Shown here in pieces: positions 43,316 to 54,965 of a DNA stretch of 64,000 nucleotides (position 1 is the first letter of the stretch; each line of letters begins with the position of its first letter). The notes under the pieces are model-generated. The model was given only the letters and a program-made list of their open reading frames with translations, did no database searches and was not told where the DNA came from. The DNA is taken from assembly GCA_002917075.1 (NCBI GenBank), contig NTMA01000001.1, positions 930,001-994,000 of the forward strand, given 5' to 3'. The DNA is from Hawksworthiomyces lignivorus. Its lineage: Eukaryota; Ascomycota; Sordariomycetes; Ophiostomatales; Ophiostomataceae. Position numbers and translations under genes: made by a program.

Positions 43316-44362
43316 TCACAGACCTAGGGCAGCAACCCCCTGGTCCAAATCTAAGACGTCGTCTGCCCTCTCCGCCTTCTGGCCCCACATAACCGTCCCA
43401 CGGCCGTTAATTGCGAACGCCCCAGCCTGCTGCCACTTGTTGCCCATGATCGTGGCCGGGCCGTCGGGCACGGCGTCTACCACTCCCGAGCCGCCCGCGC
43501 TATGTGCGACTCCGTAGGGATCACTCGTCAGTCCGCCTCCCACGCCATTACCACCACTGCCGGCATGGCCGACCCGGCGCTTCTCCATGTACGAGGCGAC
43601 CGACTGGCCCAGCCACCCCGTCTCTTTCCAGGCCTGGATTTGCGTGCCTGGGTTGAGCACGTACCACATGGAGCCCAAGCCCAGGCCCCACGCCGCGTAG
43701 ACAGCACGGTCTTCGTCGATGACGATCTGGACGTTCCAGGCGCCGCCCATGAGGTCGAGCCACTTTTGGGTGGCAGGGAAAGACGAGTGCGAGACGGCTA
43801 CACAGGTGACCTGGCCGGCGTAGCGGTTGGCGAGGGTGCGCAGAGCGAGAAACGTCTTCTGGGCGACTGCAAATGAGGGAGGGAGATAAAGTCAGCAACC
43901 GAGGAGCTATAAGAGAAAGCCAAGAGACAGGATCTGCTCCCGGTACTTACATGCGCACCCCACGCAGCGCAGGAACACCACGATCACCGGCTTTCCGCCG
44001 CCCACAGTCAGCTTCTTGTCACGGTCAACGGGTGCCATTTCGCCTTTCTTCGGGCACGCCTTGGCGATGGGGATGGGCGCCGGCGGCGGCGTCAGCCACG
44101 GCTGGACTGTCAGCGGCAGAGCCTTGACCGACATCCATGCGGGCCACGCCTTCTTGTCGCCGGCACCGGTTCCGTCATCATCGAGCCCTGGCACAGAGCC
44201 AGGTGGCAGAGGCTCGGAGCGCGTCCTCATGGCCTTTTTGGCTCGGGCATCCTCGGCAGAATCAGACGAGGCGCCGGCCATGTCGGGGATGGAAAAGTTG
44301 AAGGTATCGCTGGAGATGCCCATCTTGCGCATGGCAAGCTTTGTAGTGAGGCTGGAGAACAT
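43316..44362 (-). CDS. Peroxiredoxin-like AhpC/TSA-type thioredoxin-fold protein
   Basis: Exons 43951-44362 and 43316-43866 encode 320 residues; the 84 bp intron has donor GTAAGT and a TTGCAG acceptor and rebuilds CVGCAFAQKTFLALRTL across the junction. The thioredoxin-like fold begins near residue 120 (KPVIVVFLRCVGCA). Cys133 and Cys136 form a CxxC pair where AhpC/TSA-type proteins carry the peroxidatic cysteine. VSHSSFPATQKWLDLMGG and DEDRAVYAAWGLGLGSMWY follow, as in fungal members of this family. The Ser/Gly-rich C-terminus ends with a short ordered segment (IMGNKWQQAGAFAINGRGTV) that resembles the final strand and helix of the fold. A cytosolic thiol-redox role is likely, but activity and partner are not shown. 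The N-terminal 110 residues are variable. Confidence 0.9.
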
Positions 44363-47300
44363 GGCGGCTAGCAGTGAGAGCCTAAGAAGGCTCTTGCAGA
44401 AGTATTAGAGACAAACAAAATCAAGATACCTTAGTTGTAAAAAAAGGCGATTAATTTTCTGTTTATTTTCTAAGACGATCAAGAAACAACCCGAGAAGCA
44501 AACAAATTTGGTTTATAAAAAAAAAATACAGCAGGGTTACAGCTTCTTAAGCGGATATGTGGTCAGAAAAGAGAGGGGGAACCGCCGCCCCCTGGACCCA
44601 GATGACAAGAGAAGGTGAAACGCAAATGCCCCGAACAATTAAGACTTTCAGGACGAGAGCTAAGAAAAAAGACTACGAAATACCCATCTCTGGCAAAAGA
44701 AAGGATCAGAGGGCAGTCTATTCTCTGAATGAACAACGAGGGACGTGGGTAAGAGAGAGTTGCAGAGAATCGTCAAACAAACGAGCATCTTTGATACAAC
44801 AAACGTCACAGCTTTTTTAGGTTGTGCGAGTTTGCGGTAGGGGATCTGAGCTTGCCGTTACATCAGTGCCGAACAGGATGGACGCAAAGAAAGAAATGTT
44901 CCCCTAGTAGGCCGCTCAGACCCCTGTCTCCGCATTTTCTTGTCCGTTGAAAAAGCTTGGCTGCGATCGCGTACGGCTTCTGGTTTTTTCGTCTCTACTT
45001 TTGATAAGAGAAAGAAACGCGGCATAAAGCAACTATGATATACGAGGATTCGAGGGTCCATTGCAAGTCCCGAGACAAAGAAAGTCAACAAAGGGGTTGG
45101 CCGCTGATTGGCCAGGATGAAAAGGGGATAGCCTCGCCCCTTTTCGACACTGACGAGACCAACAGCGAATATATAAAGAGGCACAATCTGAGGACCAAAA
45201 AATTAGGCATCTGTGATAGGAAATTTCATAACAGGCAAACAAAGAGAATACAAGCTGCACTGCGAGGCTGTAAGAAAGAGTTCCAGTGTCGTTGGCTTCG
45301 AGGTAATTTTAGAAGACCGCAGAGGCTGCATTTGCCTATGCTGCTCTATATCTAGATGACAGGCTAAACTTTATTTCGTGGGAGGCTCTCTCCCGTATTT
45401 TTCATACATTCTCTCACATGCCATTGCTTCTTCTCATCATTGACCATCTTTGTTGGGATTTATCCGGAATTCTTGTTTTTTGTATGAACCTTGGCGTCGG
45501 GTGGCCTGCGGTAGAGAGGGGCCTACTGGTTTTTCCCAGAAGCATCAAATACCCTCTTTGAACATTCATTACCGCCACGGCCATTCTTTGCACGTGCCCG
45601 TGAAATGTCCGGATGAATTCCTTACAAATCTAGGTCATCAAATAAGAGTCTTCCAGGAATAGCAAGCGGTACAGCAATTACCGAAGTCTAGAAGGCGCCG
45701 AAATAAAAAAAAAAGACTAAAAAACCAAACATAGAAAACTTAGATAAATAAAACATAAAGTTATGGGAAGGCTGGCCGGGCAGACGATGCGGCCGGTGCT
45801 ATTGGAGTGAGCCTGCAGATGACTTGGACACTGCGTAGTCTCGCGTGACGCAACGGCATGTCCTGCAGCACGTCCTCTAGGAAAGATAATGATACAATTT
45901 ACGGTCTACGCTCATGATATCCAGAAATACAACTTCCCCGGAGCAGCATAGAGATCCGCTATCAAATAAGGTAATAATACCGCATGGCTTTCTATAATAT
46001 TGCAAGACAAGCTACGCAAACTATTCCTGGCCCGCGAGGCAACTTTCGATCAGACAGAAGAAAATTGGAAATTTCGAGTCGGTAATTTATTCACCTACTG
46101 TATATTGTGTATTGCTACATTGCAAACACGGAGACCCCGGATTACTCCCTAAAATTATTAGACTGTCAATAGAAAATAGATGGATTGTCTTGGCTGCAGA
46201 CTTCTCTTTGTTTTATGCTGCTCTCTCCGTAGCCCTTATTTTTGTTAAGACAGATGATGGAGGGCCGGCGGCAGGGCCCGTTTTGCCGCTTATACACTTC
46301 TCTGGACGCCGAGTATATGCTACAATGTGGGAATATCTCTCATTAAAAATGATCGAAGACTGAGGGAAAGCGAGAAAGCCTTCCTGTCCAGCTCAGATGA
46401 GAAACGAGCGCCTACAATAAGCATTCGTCTGTGCTTCAATCATTTCATTATCATCTTGAGCCACAATGCGCTACGAACAAATCAGCCAGACAATATTGCC
46501 ACGGCCAGAACACAGGCAAGCAGTTAACGGCCCAACATAACGAGAGAAAGATTCTTTTTGTTGAGCGGCATTCTTGGGCAGAATTGCGTTGAGCATCTTG
46601 ACCGAAACATAGAATAGCAGAATAACAATAAACAGAAATCAGCACGGCTCAGCCTCTCACGGGCACTTGCTCTCGTAATTTAAGGGGGAGAGAAAGCCAG
46701 ATAAATTGGAACAAAAGCTACGATTGTAAGACGTAAGATGGATGGACGAGTAACCAGCATGATCAGCCACGTGGAATCCTTTATGTAGAGTACCTGCCGG
46801 AAGAACCCCTATCAAATTGGATGATTCAGATCGCACTGTGCTCTGTTCAAAGCATCACCGTATCTATAAGATGCACAGCACCATGTTATTTCTTGGACGT
46901 AGCCCATATTTGCCTTTGCCGTAAGACCAATTGTTTTGTCTGGCCGGAAGTTAGCTTCTCATAGGATTGCCTCTTGTTGGCAGCCCAAAGCAAGACAGAC
47001 AAGAAAAAGAAAAATGAGGAAGAGCGCACTCAGAGAGAACCACGATGGAACACGCGAGAAGCCTAGCGAGAAGCGTATGCTTAGAGAGATCAAGACATTA
47101 CACGAACAAATCGCAGATTACCGCGCTACACCAAAAAGTTTATCTACCCGTCGATCGCTGGGATAGAAAAGCAGGGGCGCAGGGGTAGTGTGCAGATCCT
47201 GCCTCGTGTCGGTTAGCCTCATTATCGCACGTAATGTACTGTCTCGGACCCTGTGCCTTTCAGCTCGCGATATCTCATTTCCACATGCAATTTGTAAAAA

Positions 47301-47971
47301 AGAAAACCCTTCGTGTGATTCTTCTCGAGAAGTTCTGAATTTTGTTCTGTCAGACAATCTCAGCCTCTGACAATCATGAGATTATGTTACCCTGCTCAGC
47401 CTCGAGAAATTGGCCAAAAAAGAACCGCTCGGTGGATAGCCAAGTCTTGGTATGGAGGGAAGGTCGTTCCAATGCTCACTGCCATCCAACAAATGGTACC
47501 GCACATGCTAGAATTTGGTCGTGAGAGGTGGGACTTGTGCGTGAGTTCATCTGTTTTCTTGCTTTTTATCTCGTAAAAAAAATACAAGGCACCGCGAGTC
47601 TCTTACCTTACTCAGGCTTGGGCTGACGTATGGCAATATTTACTTGTATTTCGTTAATGATTTTAATACACCCTACCAGAAGCCAGACCACGACGCAAAA
47701 GTGTGTGGTGAGTAATTTTTACAGCTGTATATTCGCGGAAGTGAGAACTTGAAAACTCCATATTTGATGTGTTCCAACATGACGTAAACGTTATAGATTT
47801 AGAAGAGCATGATTACACAAAATTCATTGCATGTCTCTTGAGCGAGCAGGGCTCGCTTAAGCTATATTGCAGATACCGATGAGAGAAAGCCAAGACAGAA
47901 GCTGACGACATCTCACGTTGCATCTCAGTTTACCGAAAAAAAGGTGAGCACAAACACAAGAGGCCGCTCAC
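44363..47971. other. 3.6 kb intergenic region, no gene seen
   Basis: This holds the promoter of the AhpC/TSA-like gene and the 3' side of the GFA-type gene. Frames such as 45035-45355 and 46112-46363 lack protein-like features. The DNA is AT-rich with A homopolymers. No tRNA, repeat family or mobile element could be recognised by eye. Confidence 0.45.
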
Positions 47972-48533
47972 TCATTGCTTGATCTCTTTTTTCTTAAATG
48001 TTCCTGGAATGTCGGGCATCCAATCTGGCCGGTTCTTGCAAAAGAACTCGCCTTTGGGCGGGATCTTGTCCGGTTCGTCAACTGTGCCCCATGTGATGTA
48101 CCGGAACTTGTCCGCTGCTGCTTCCTGTTGGAGGACCTCTGTAAGCTTCGTGGTGCCACGACGACTCCGCTGCACAGAGAGAATGCAGAAGCACAGAACA
48201 TACCCCGTACTCACAGATGAAAGATCCGCACTTCTCGCAGAATTCGCGGGTCACGCCGCTGTCCTGCTTGAACAGCTTCGGGTGGCCGGCCTCATACTTG
48301 AACCTCTCTGCCGGGACCTTTTCCCTTAGTGATTCGCTCTTGTCGCGTGCAGCTGCATTTACATATGTGTGACGTGTTTAACGAACCTTGGCCGTGAGCC
48401 CGTAGTTTGTACCAAACGCCCGCCGGCAGCTTGAGCAGTGGCACAAAGTCGTGCGGGCCTCGTCGGGCGAGTCAAGTCTCAAAGAATACCGGAGTGCGCC
48501 GCAGGAACAGTGGCCCGTAAGTGGAGCCGCCAT
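47972..48533 (-). CDS. GFA/CENP-V-type zinc-binding protein
   Basis: Three exons (48387-48533, 48204-48317, 47972-48136) encode 141 residues, the usual length for the family; the introns are 69 and 67 bp. Zinc ligands are visible as C9-x-C11 (HCSCGAL), C31-x-C33-x2-C36 (CHCSSCRR) and C76-x2-C79 (FCEKCGSF), matching the two-zinc GFA fold. The C-terminal KGEFFCKNRPDWMPDIPG is also typical of fungal members. The founding enzymes promote the reaction of glutathione with formaldehyde, but most small fungal homologues are uncharacterised, so no substrate is assigned. The first donor (GTTCGT) is weak, though phase and protein sequence support it; at the second intron the alternative junction ATC-T with AG would create a stop. 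It is divergent from the methyltransferase gene. Confidence 0.88.
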
Positions 48534-49075
48534 CTTGAAGCACTTATTTGAAACTAGCGAGGAAGTACTGAGGGTAAGGCTTGGATGCTTGGGAGCTGGG
48601 TGACTTTAGAGGCCTAGTCGCTCGGTTTGTCGTCTAAAGATAAAGGCACGAGTGCCAAATGAGTATAGAATGGAGACTGCCATTCTGAGGCCTCATTTAG
48701 TTAAAAAAAACCTAACATTGATATTGAGACGATGATATTTTGCGTAGTAATAGATTTGCGGATATTGGGTCCGTGACGTCAATGATGTAGTCGATGACAA
48801 GGGATTTTGTCGCTAGGGAAAAAAAAAAAATCATTTAGACAACAATGTGGGGCTTGCACATACCGAACAGCATCGAACTCTTCAGTATTTTGCTACGACT
48901 CGACCTAAGCAGAGAAAAAAGCACTTGGTCCGATAGAGAGTCAAAGGGCGGCGGGGGACACACCAAAGAGCTTTCCAGGACACATTTTTGCCGTATAAGC
49001 AGAGTCCTGTCCGCTCCCCCACAGCGATTGCATCCCCTGATCGCATATTCTCTGCTCTCTGCACGTTGGGCCTCC
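48534..49075. promoter_or_regulatory. Divergent promoter of the GFA-type and methyltransferase genes
   Basis: There are 542 bases between the two start codons. The right-hand part (48845-49075) stays open in the methyltransferase frame and could encode an N-terminal extension. An A12 run lies at 48819-48830. No known operator was recognised. Confidence 0.45.
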
Positions 49076-49774
49076 ATGCCGGCCGACTTCGACTCGCCGG
49101 ACTACTGGGCCGAGCGCTTTGCGCGCGAGGATGCGTTCGAGTGGCTGGCGCCGTCGGCGGCCTTCTTCGCGCTGATCCGGCCGCATATTGAGCCGGGCGG
49201 CCGCCTGGGCCTCCCCGCCCCGGCGGCCGCGCGCGTACTGCACGTCGGCTGCGGCACCAGCGACTTCCAGCACCACCTGCGCATGGCCGGCTTCGAGCGC
49301 GTCATCAACGTAGACTTTGCGCCAGCGGCTGTGGCGCGAGCGCGAGAGCGCGAGCAGGCCGCGTTTGGTGATGTGCGCATGTGGTACGCCGTGCAGGACG
49401 CGACGCAGCCGCTGGACCCGGCACTGCTGGTGCCGGAAGGGGCCAGGGCGGAAGAAGAGGAGCCAGCAGAGGAGAGGCCCGTAGTCTTCGACCTCGTGGT
49501 GGACAAGAGCACGGCGGACGCCGTGGCGTGCGGCGGCGATGAGCCGCTTCGGCGGATGATGCACAGCATGCGGCAGTGCCTGCGCAAGAGCGACAATACT
49601 GGTGGCGGCAGTGGCGTATGGATCTCACTGAGCTACTCGTCCTCTCGGTTCGATCTTGCTACAGCCGAGGGATTATTCGACGTGGAAGTGCTGGCCAAGG
49701 TGCCGACGGCAAAGGCCAAGGAAACGGACCCGGACGTCTTCCACTGGTGCTACTTGCTCACGCCGCGTCCCTGA
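49076..49774 (+). CDS. Class I SAM-dependent methyltransferase, EEF1A-KMT4-like
   Basis: This single exon encodes 232 residues. I chose ATG 49076 because the conserved family start follows directly: a YWAERF motif at residues 10-15 and AFEWL at 20-24. Motif I (SAM binding) is VLHVGCGTSDF at residues 54-64, with acidic Asp at the end of strand 2 in VINVDFAP. The later block VFDLVVDKSTADAV matches the D-K-x-x-x-D region of the METTL13/EEF1AKMT4-type small methyltransferases, which methylate lysines of translation elongation factor in animals; the fungal target is not known. A Glu-rich insertion (about residues 123-137) is species-specific-looking. The final motif HWCYLLTP is family-like. The frame is open for 231 bases upstream, allowing a longer form. 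Confidence 0.9.
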   Translation: MPADFDSPDYWAERFAREDAFEWLAPSAAFFALIRPHIEPGGRLGLPAPAAARVLHVGCGTSDFQHHLRMAGFERVINVDFAPAAVARAREREQAAFGDVRMWYAVQDATQPLDPALLVPEGARAEEEEPAEERPVVFDLVVDKSTADAVACGGDEPLRRMMHSMRQCLRKSDNTGGGSGVWISLSYSSSRFDLATAEGLFDVEVLAKVPTAKAKETDPDVFHWCYLLTPRP

Positions 49775-51458
49775 CTTGCCTAACTTGGGGACCCCCAAGC
49801 TGTGCGATCAACTCCTGCGAGTAACATGGCCGCCCTTTGAATGTGCACAAAAGCAGCCTCGCCTTGCTGTTCTAACTGAGGCGCTTCCGAGTTTTTTCTT
49901 CTCCCACTTATCTCTTTTCTCCTATTTGAGCTACCTCATAGCAGGCGCAGTATGGCGAGGCATGGGGTAAGAGATGGATTGATTCGCTGGGCAAAGCAGC
50001 GGACAAGAATTACTTAATACGAGGAACGTTCAGCCCACGAAAGTAAGCACGAGCACTCCGAAGAACGGGTATTCTGATCTACGACACCAAGAGTGTGAGA
50101 TGATCGAGGGCGCCGACACCTCAGCACGCCCAGGCCAGAGGGATGAGGTAGCAAGAACTCATGCCGCAGGGCCATTCGATCTGCCAGCTGCATCTTTGCT
50201 GCATGGACTTTTTGGTTCTACCTTGGACAGACACCACCTCGCTGCGGACACCATTGGGCTGCATGGTGGCGTTCTTCGGAAGAAATGCAAGGAGGGCGCA
50301 GAGAGCAGAGCCACGCCCAAGTGCTCTCACAGTTGGAAAAGAAGCCCATCGGGGAAAATACGCGTCTTTTTGTGATGTGCTGTCCAAGAATTGGATTGAG
50401 TTGTTGGCAGGATGCGAAGCTGTTTTCAAGACTGCTTGTTGCCGTGTGTGTGTGTGATACGTAGTACAGACAGTCGAAGAAACTACGGGTTTCTTTTCTT
50501 TTCTTTTCTTTCCTTTTTTTGTTCTCGACGTTTTTGTTGTCTTTCCTTAGTGGGCCGCATTATCTCCCTTGTTTTGAGCGGGAGACACTGTTGTCCGGCT
50601 TACATTGGCCTGGTGATCTTGAGACTGTCATTTTTATTTTTCCTACGAAGATCGTCCTCGATCTGATGTGCAGAGCAAGGGGTGGGGATCTCTGTTTCCA
50701 GTGCACAGGAAAGGAGAAACATTACAATCGGAGCTGCGCCATGGCAGAGTATAGAACTAACTTGGTGGGAGAGCTGCATGACTAGCAACTGCTGCAGCCA
50801 CTTGTACATCCGCGCCTCGATGCCTTTTCTGCCTTTCAGTGAAAAAGGGAGAGCCAGTGTAAAAGAAGACCTGCCCTTGGGAGTTGTTGGGCGACGGGAT
50901 TGACTGAGGAGAAGAAAAAAAAGTTCGCTCCTGTTGACTTGTACGTGTATTACTTGTCGTAGTTACGAGGCGATCGCCAGATGCTGGCCAAGAGAGGGGC
51001 AGCCGACCGTTGTGGAGAAAGGGAATAGGCAAAGGGATAGAAGCCTTCTACTGGAAGGAACGTGCGAGCCCTTTCAATGACGTACTCGTAAGCACTTGCA
51101 TTTGCCTTTTTTGCATTCCTCCTAGCGGCGAAGCTTCATTCTAGCAGCTTATACGAAGATACGAGTCAGCCAACGGCGCATTATGCTTAATCCATGGCCG
51201 GCCTAACGAGGCTCAGATCGCATGTCAGGCTGTGGCACCGCCATCAGACGGAGAACAGGCAGCAAATGGACCCTAATTTGTTGTCCTTGGCATCAGATTG
51301 CATATTACATTTACATAGCACTTTGCGTACGCATCCGGCGCTTGAATGTACTTGTTGGGGGGACGGAGGGGAGGGTGACTCGGAGCAGGCAAAGAGAGGG
51401 AAGTGAAAAGAAATAGAAGAAAAGAGAGAAAGAAAGCACAAACATAGGAAGAGGAACA

Positions 51459-51489
51459 AAAAGAAAGAAAGAAAGAAAGAAAGAAAGAA
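51459..51489. repeat. AAAG tetranucleotide microsatellite
   Basis: About seven tandem AAAG units occur in spacer DNA, inside a longer purine-rich tract (51405-51495). Confidence 0.9.
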
Positions 51490-52107
51490 GGAGAATGAAT
51501 GAGCAGATAGAATGAGTCGCAGCGCACGATGCATCACAGATTACAAGATAGCCTCGCTTGCTCGCTCGCTCGTTCTTCGGTGTGCTTTGCTGGTTGGCGT
51601 TTCTTCTTCGATTTCTACTCCGTTATTCCCTTGCCATTCGTTCATTTCGTCTGGTTTGTTGTTCCGTGTTTGACCATTCTGTGACTTATACTATTGCTCC
51701 CATACGCGTCTCGGTCTCTCTCATCGTTCTGTCTAATCTTAGGCCCCTCCCCCCCTATTAGCCATTTGCAGCACGCGTCCCTCCCCATTAATTTTGCTCT
51801 GCGTGGCCAGGGCGTTTCTCACTATCGTTCATTCGTTCAAAACATCAGCGCCGGCTGCTAGTGTACGACTTGGACCACATGCTGCCCCGTATAATTTTTT
51901 TTTTTTTTTTGTTTCTCGCTCGTTTTATTGCACTCCCCTTTTTTGATTCGGTGGCTAAATCGCCCAGAGCTCTTCCTAATAGAAGCAGCAAGCAATTTGC
52001 TTTCCCCCGCGCAGATTTTCATCTCATCTTGTGTTTTGGTTTTGGTTTGTTTGCTTGCTTTCCCGGGGTTTTGTTTGGGGGAATCGACTGGTTGGTCCTA
52101 CCAGGCA

Positions 52108-52130
52108 CAACAACAACAACAACAACAACA
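52108..52130. repeat. CAA trinucleotide microsatellite
   Basis: Between seven and eight tandem CAA units lie in non-coding DNA upstream of the nucleotidyltransferase gene. Confidence 0.9.
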
Positions 52131-54965
52131 TGACCCGCCCATGTGCCTCAGACATGCTGGCCTTGCCCCATAGAAGCAATAGCCTAGTTCGGAGAAGACA
52201 GGAGGCGGCAGAGAAGCTGTATCATATGTGTGTATCCGTAGATGGGCACACGCCTCCACGCCTCCCCTGGCGGTAGCTGGTCCATGCTCTCCAGCTCCAG
52301 TTCCCCTTGCAGGTTTCCACGATGCAGGAGAAGATGGACTGATGCATCCACAGTGTGAAGACCCGCAATACACACCGTAGGAAGAATCAGTCCAGGCGCT
52401 GCCGCTGCCAATAGCGGGGTCTTTTGGCTGTTCTTCCAGTCGCTGTAACGGTATTCATCGTGCTGTAAGCAATACGGAAGAATGCTCCACTGCAAAGAGA
52501 GCTGCCGATGCAGCTGTACGGAGCAGTAGCTGATGGGAAGCCAGCCCCTGCTGCTGGGCTTTGCGAATCCTGGGCGACCTGGAGAAGCTCACACTTGCTA
52601 GTACCATCGGCGCCAGACACTGCGGGACTGCGGGAGTGTAGCAGGTGCTGGTTAGCTCGCGCAGCTTGTCAGCTCGCGTGAAGTTCGTGTTGGTTGATGG
52701 TGTTTTCCTCACGGCATTGCTGAGTCCTGGCTCTGTTCTCGTGTTCCGCTTCCTTCTCGTCAGGTTTATTGAAATCTTTTCTGCTTCTTCGTTTGTTTCC
52801 TGTGTCATTTCTCAGGGTCAGATTTCCGACTCTCCCGCCGAGGCATCTCGTATCGCTCAGCCGTATCCTTGCTTTTCTATTGCAGCCCACTCCCTTCTCC
52901 TATTGCTTTCCCACATCTGCATTCTTCTCTTATTCTCGGATTTGAGCGTTTCCTGTCGACGTGTCTGAATTGAACTTTGTTCACTTAAGCTTACATGACG
53001 GTCTATATTTTACGAGTACTGTGCGAGACGGGTGGCTATTTTTTCTTTCTTTCTTTTTCTGCTGCGATCCTCTGCCAATACCGTAAGAGCCCCTAAGTCT
53101 CAGCCTGTTCAACCTATTAGGGGCCGCTGGCAGCACTCACCGTCTCGCCTATTTCTCAGCCGACGCCTACCCCCTGGCTGCCAGAACGCCACACAGTCTA
53201 CTATTACCCCCCGCTACGTTAGGGCCATTCTTCAACGGTGTACCTTCAGCAAGACATTTTCAACGTCCATCTAGCACTGTACACAGTATTAATTAAAACG
53301 GGCGTCCTCCGCCTTCGTACCTGCCTTTCAGTTGAGCTAGTATTCCCCCTCTTGCCCTTTTATTGTCTTTACTCCCCTCCTGCCTGCTCTTACCCTCTTT
53401 TGCCCCCCTCCTCGCCTCATCTCGCCCTGCTCGCTGCCTCGTCTTCTGACATAATCACCCTGGGACACTGAATTACCCACCACAGCACTACATACAGCGC
53501 ACAACGTGCGAGGCACACGGCTTCCGAAAAGAGATTGATTGATTGATTAGGATGAGGAAAGAACTTCCCAAAAAAATTAATAAGTCAAATAAAAAATAAA
53601 ATCGTAAAATCCTCCACATACGGGAAGGAAGGAGGTACGGAGTACTTACAGTACGAACTTTGACTAGTAGAGAGATAAAATAAAATAAAGTAAAATAAAA
53701 GAATAAACCAGAAAGCAGCATCGAGCCTAAACCCAATCCGCACGACAGTCCTCTTGTCCCTCTCTGTGTCGCCTCTTCTCTCTCACTGACTTAGTGTGTT
53801 TGGTGTGGTGTGCATCTCTCCCTCTGCCTGTCTCTGCCTCTCTGACTGTGTCTCTGCCCTTCTACCGATTCTCTTCGTTGTGCACTGTATTACTCTTCTC
53901 CTCCATCTCTGCCTTGCCCTGTGTCTTTGCTTCCCTTTCGCTCGCCGTCCGCCCTCTCTGTCTCTCTGCTTTTACAACTTCCGCTTTTCCCATCTTTTCC
54001 CTTTTATTTTCCTCTTTTCTCTTCTCCTCCCCTTTTAGCTTTCTCTCTCTTCTCTTCTAGTCTCCATTTCGACTTTGTGTGTTTCACGGTTGCAGAGGGA
54101 CAGGTTCCTGGACCACAAGGAAACCCGGGCTATAGCATTTTGAGGCCAGGGACACCACCCCTTTTCTCTGCTACTCCTACTTTGCTCCAACTTGGGTCCG
54201 CCAAAAACCCATCCATCCATCCCAAAAGCCGCCGCTCCCACGCGCGCACACCCCCCCAGTCTTCTTCTCTACTAGTCGTCTTTGCCTTTTGCAAACTATA
54301 TCCGTCACTCTCGTTTTCTCTCTGGCCTTTCTTCGGCTTCATTGCTTTCTTGGAGATCGCCGTCTGGCTTTCTATTGCCTCGTTCGCGCTTTCGAAGACC
54401 TGCCTGAGCTATTCCTCATCCTTCTGCCTCTTCTTCTACCTCTTCTACTTCTATTTCTTTTTCTTTTCCTTCGCTGCGTCACTTTTTACGTTACCCTTTG
54501 CCGACTTTATCCCATTCTTACTGTACAACTTTTCTCGATACGTCTTTATTGCTTCTTTCGCTTCGTTTCTTCTCGCTCCTGCTCTCGATCCGCGATTCTT
54601 GACCAGGAGCAAGTCCATTTGCAATTTGCAATCGCAATCTGCTGTGGCCTTGTATATCTGTTCCCCCCTCTGCTCTCGCTTCGTCTTCATTCTCGGCGCG
54701 ACGATCCTCTTGTCCTCTTCCCACCCAACTACCATCCCCTCCCCCCCCTGAGCTGAGCTTCGTTCGAAGGCCCAACCTCGACCTATCCCAAAAAATCCAT
54801 TCGACGCGTTCACCGTCCATTCTAGACCGTTCGCTGTTCTTCTTTGGATTCCTCATCTTCGACCATCCGCGCGTGCCTGTATTACACTGCTCCTCGCTCC
54901 TCTATACGCAATTCCCGTCCCGGCGTCGTTAGGGACCCGCCACTGCCGCGGCTCTCTTGCCTTCA

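Larger units (their letters stand above)
49775..54965. other. 5.2 kb gene-free region upstream of the nucleotidyltransferase gene
   Basis: No supportable gene is present. The plus strand becomes increasingly C/T-rich from about 53300 to 54960, which opens long artificial frames such as 53921-54751. It holds an AAAG repeat near 51460 and a CAA repeat near 52108. Most of it probably serves as promoter and 5' leader for the downstream gene. Confidence 0.5.

Noticed and set aside
53921..54751. 276-codon frame in the C/T-rich leader
   Set aside because: Pyrimidine-only DNA rarely contains stops and translates to Ser/Leu/Phe/Pro runs; there is no ordered segment or family feature.
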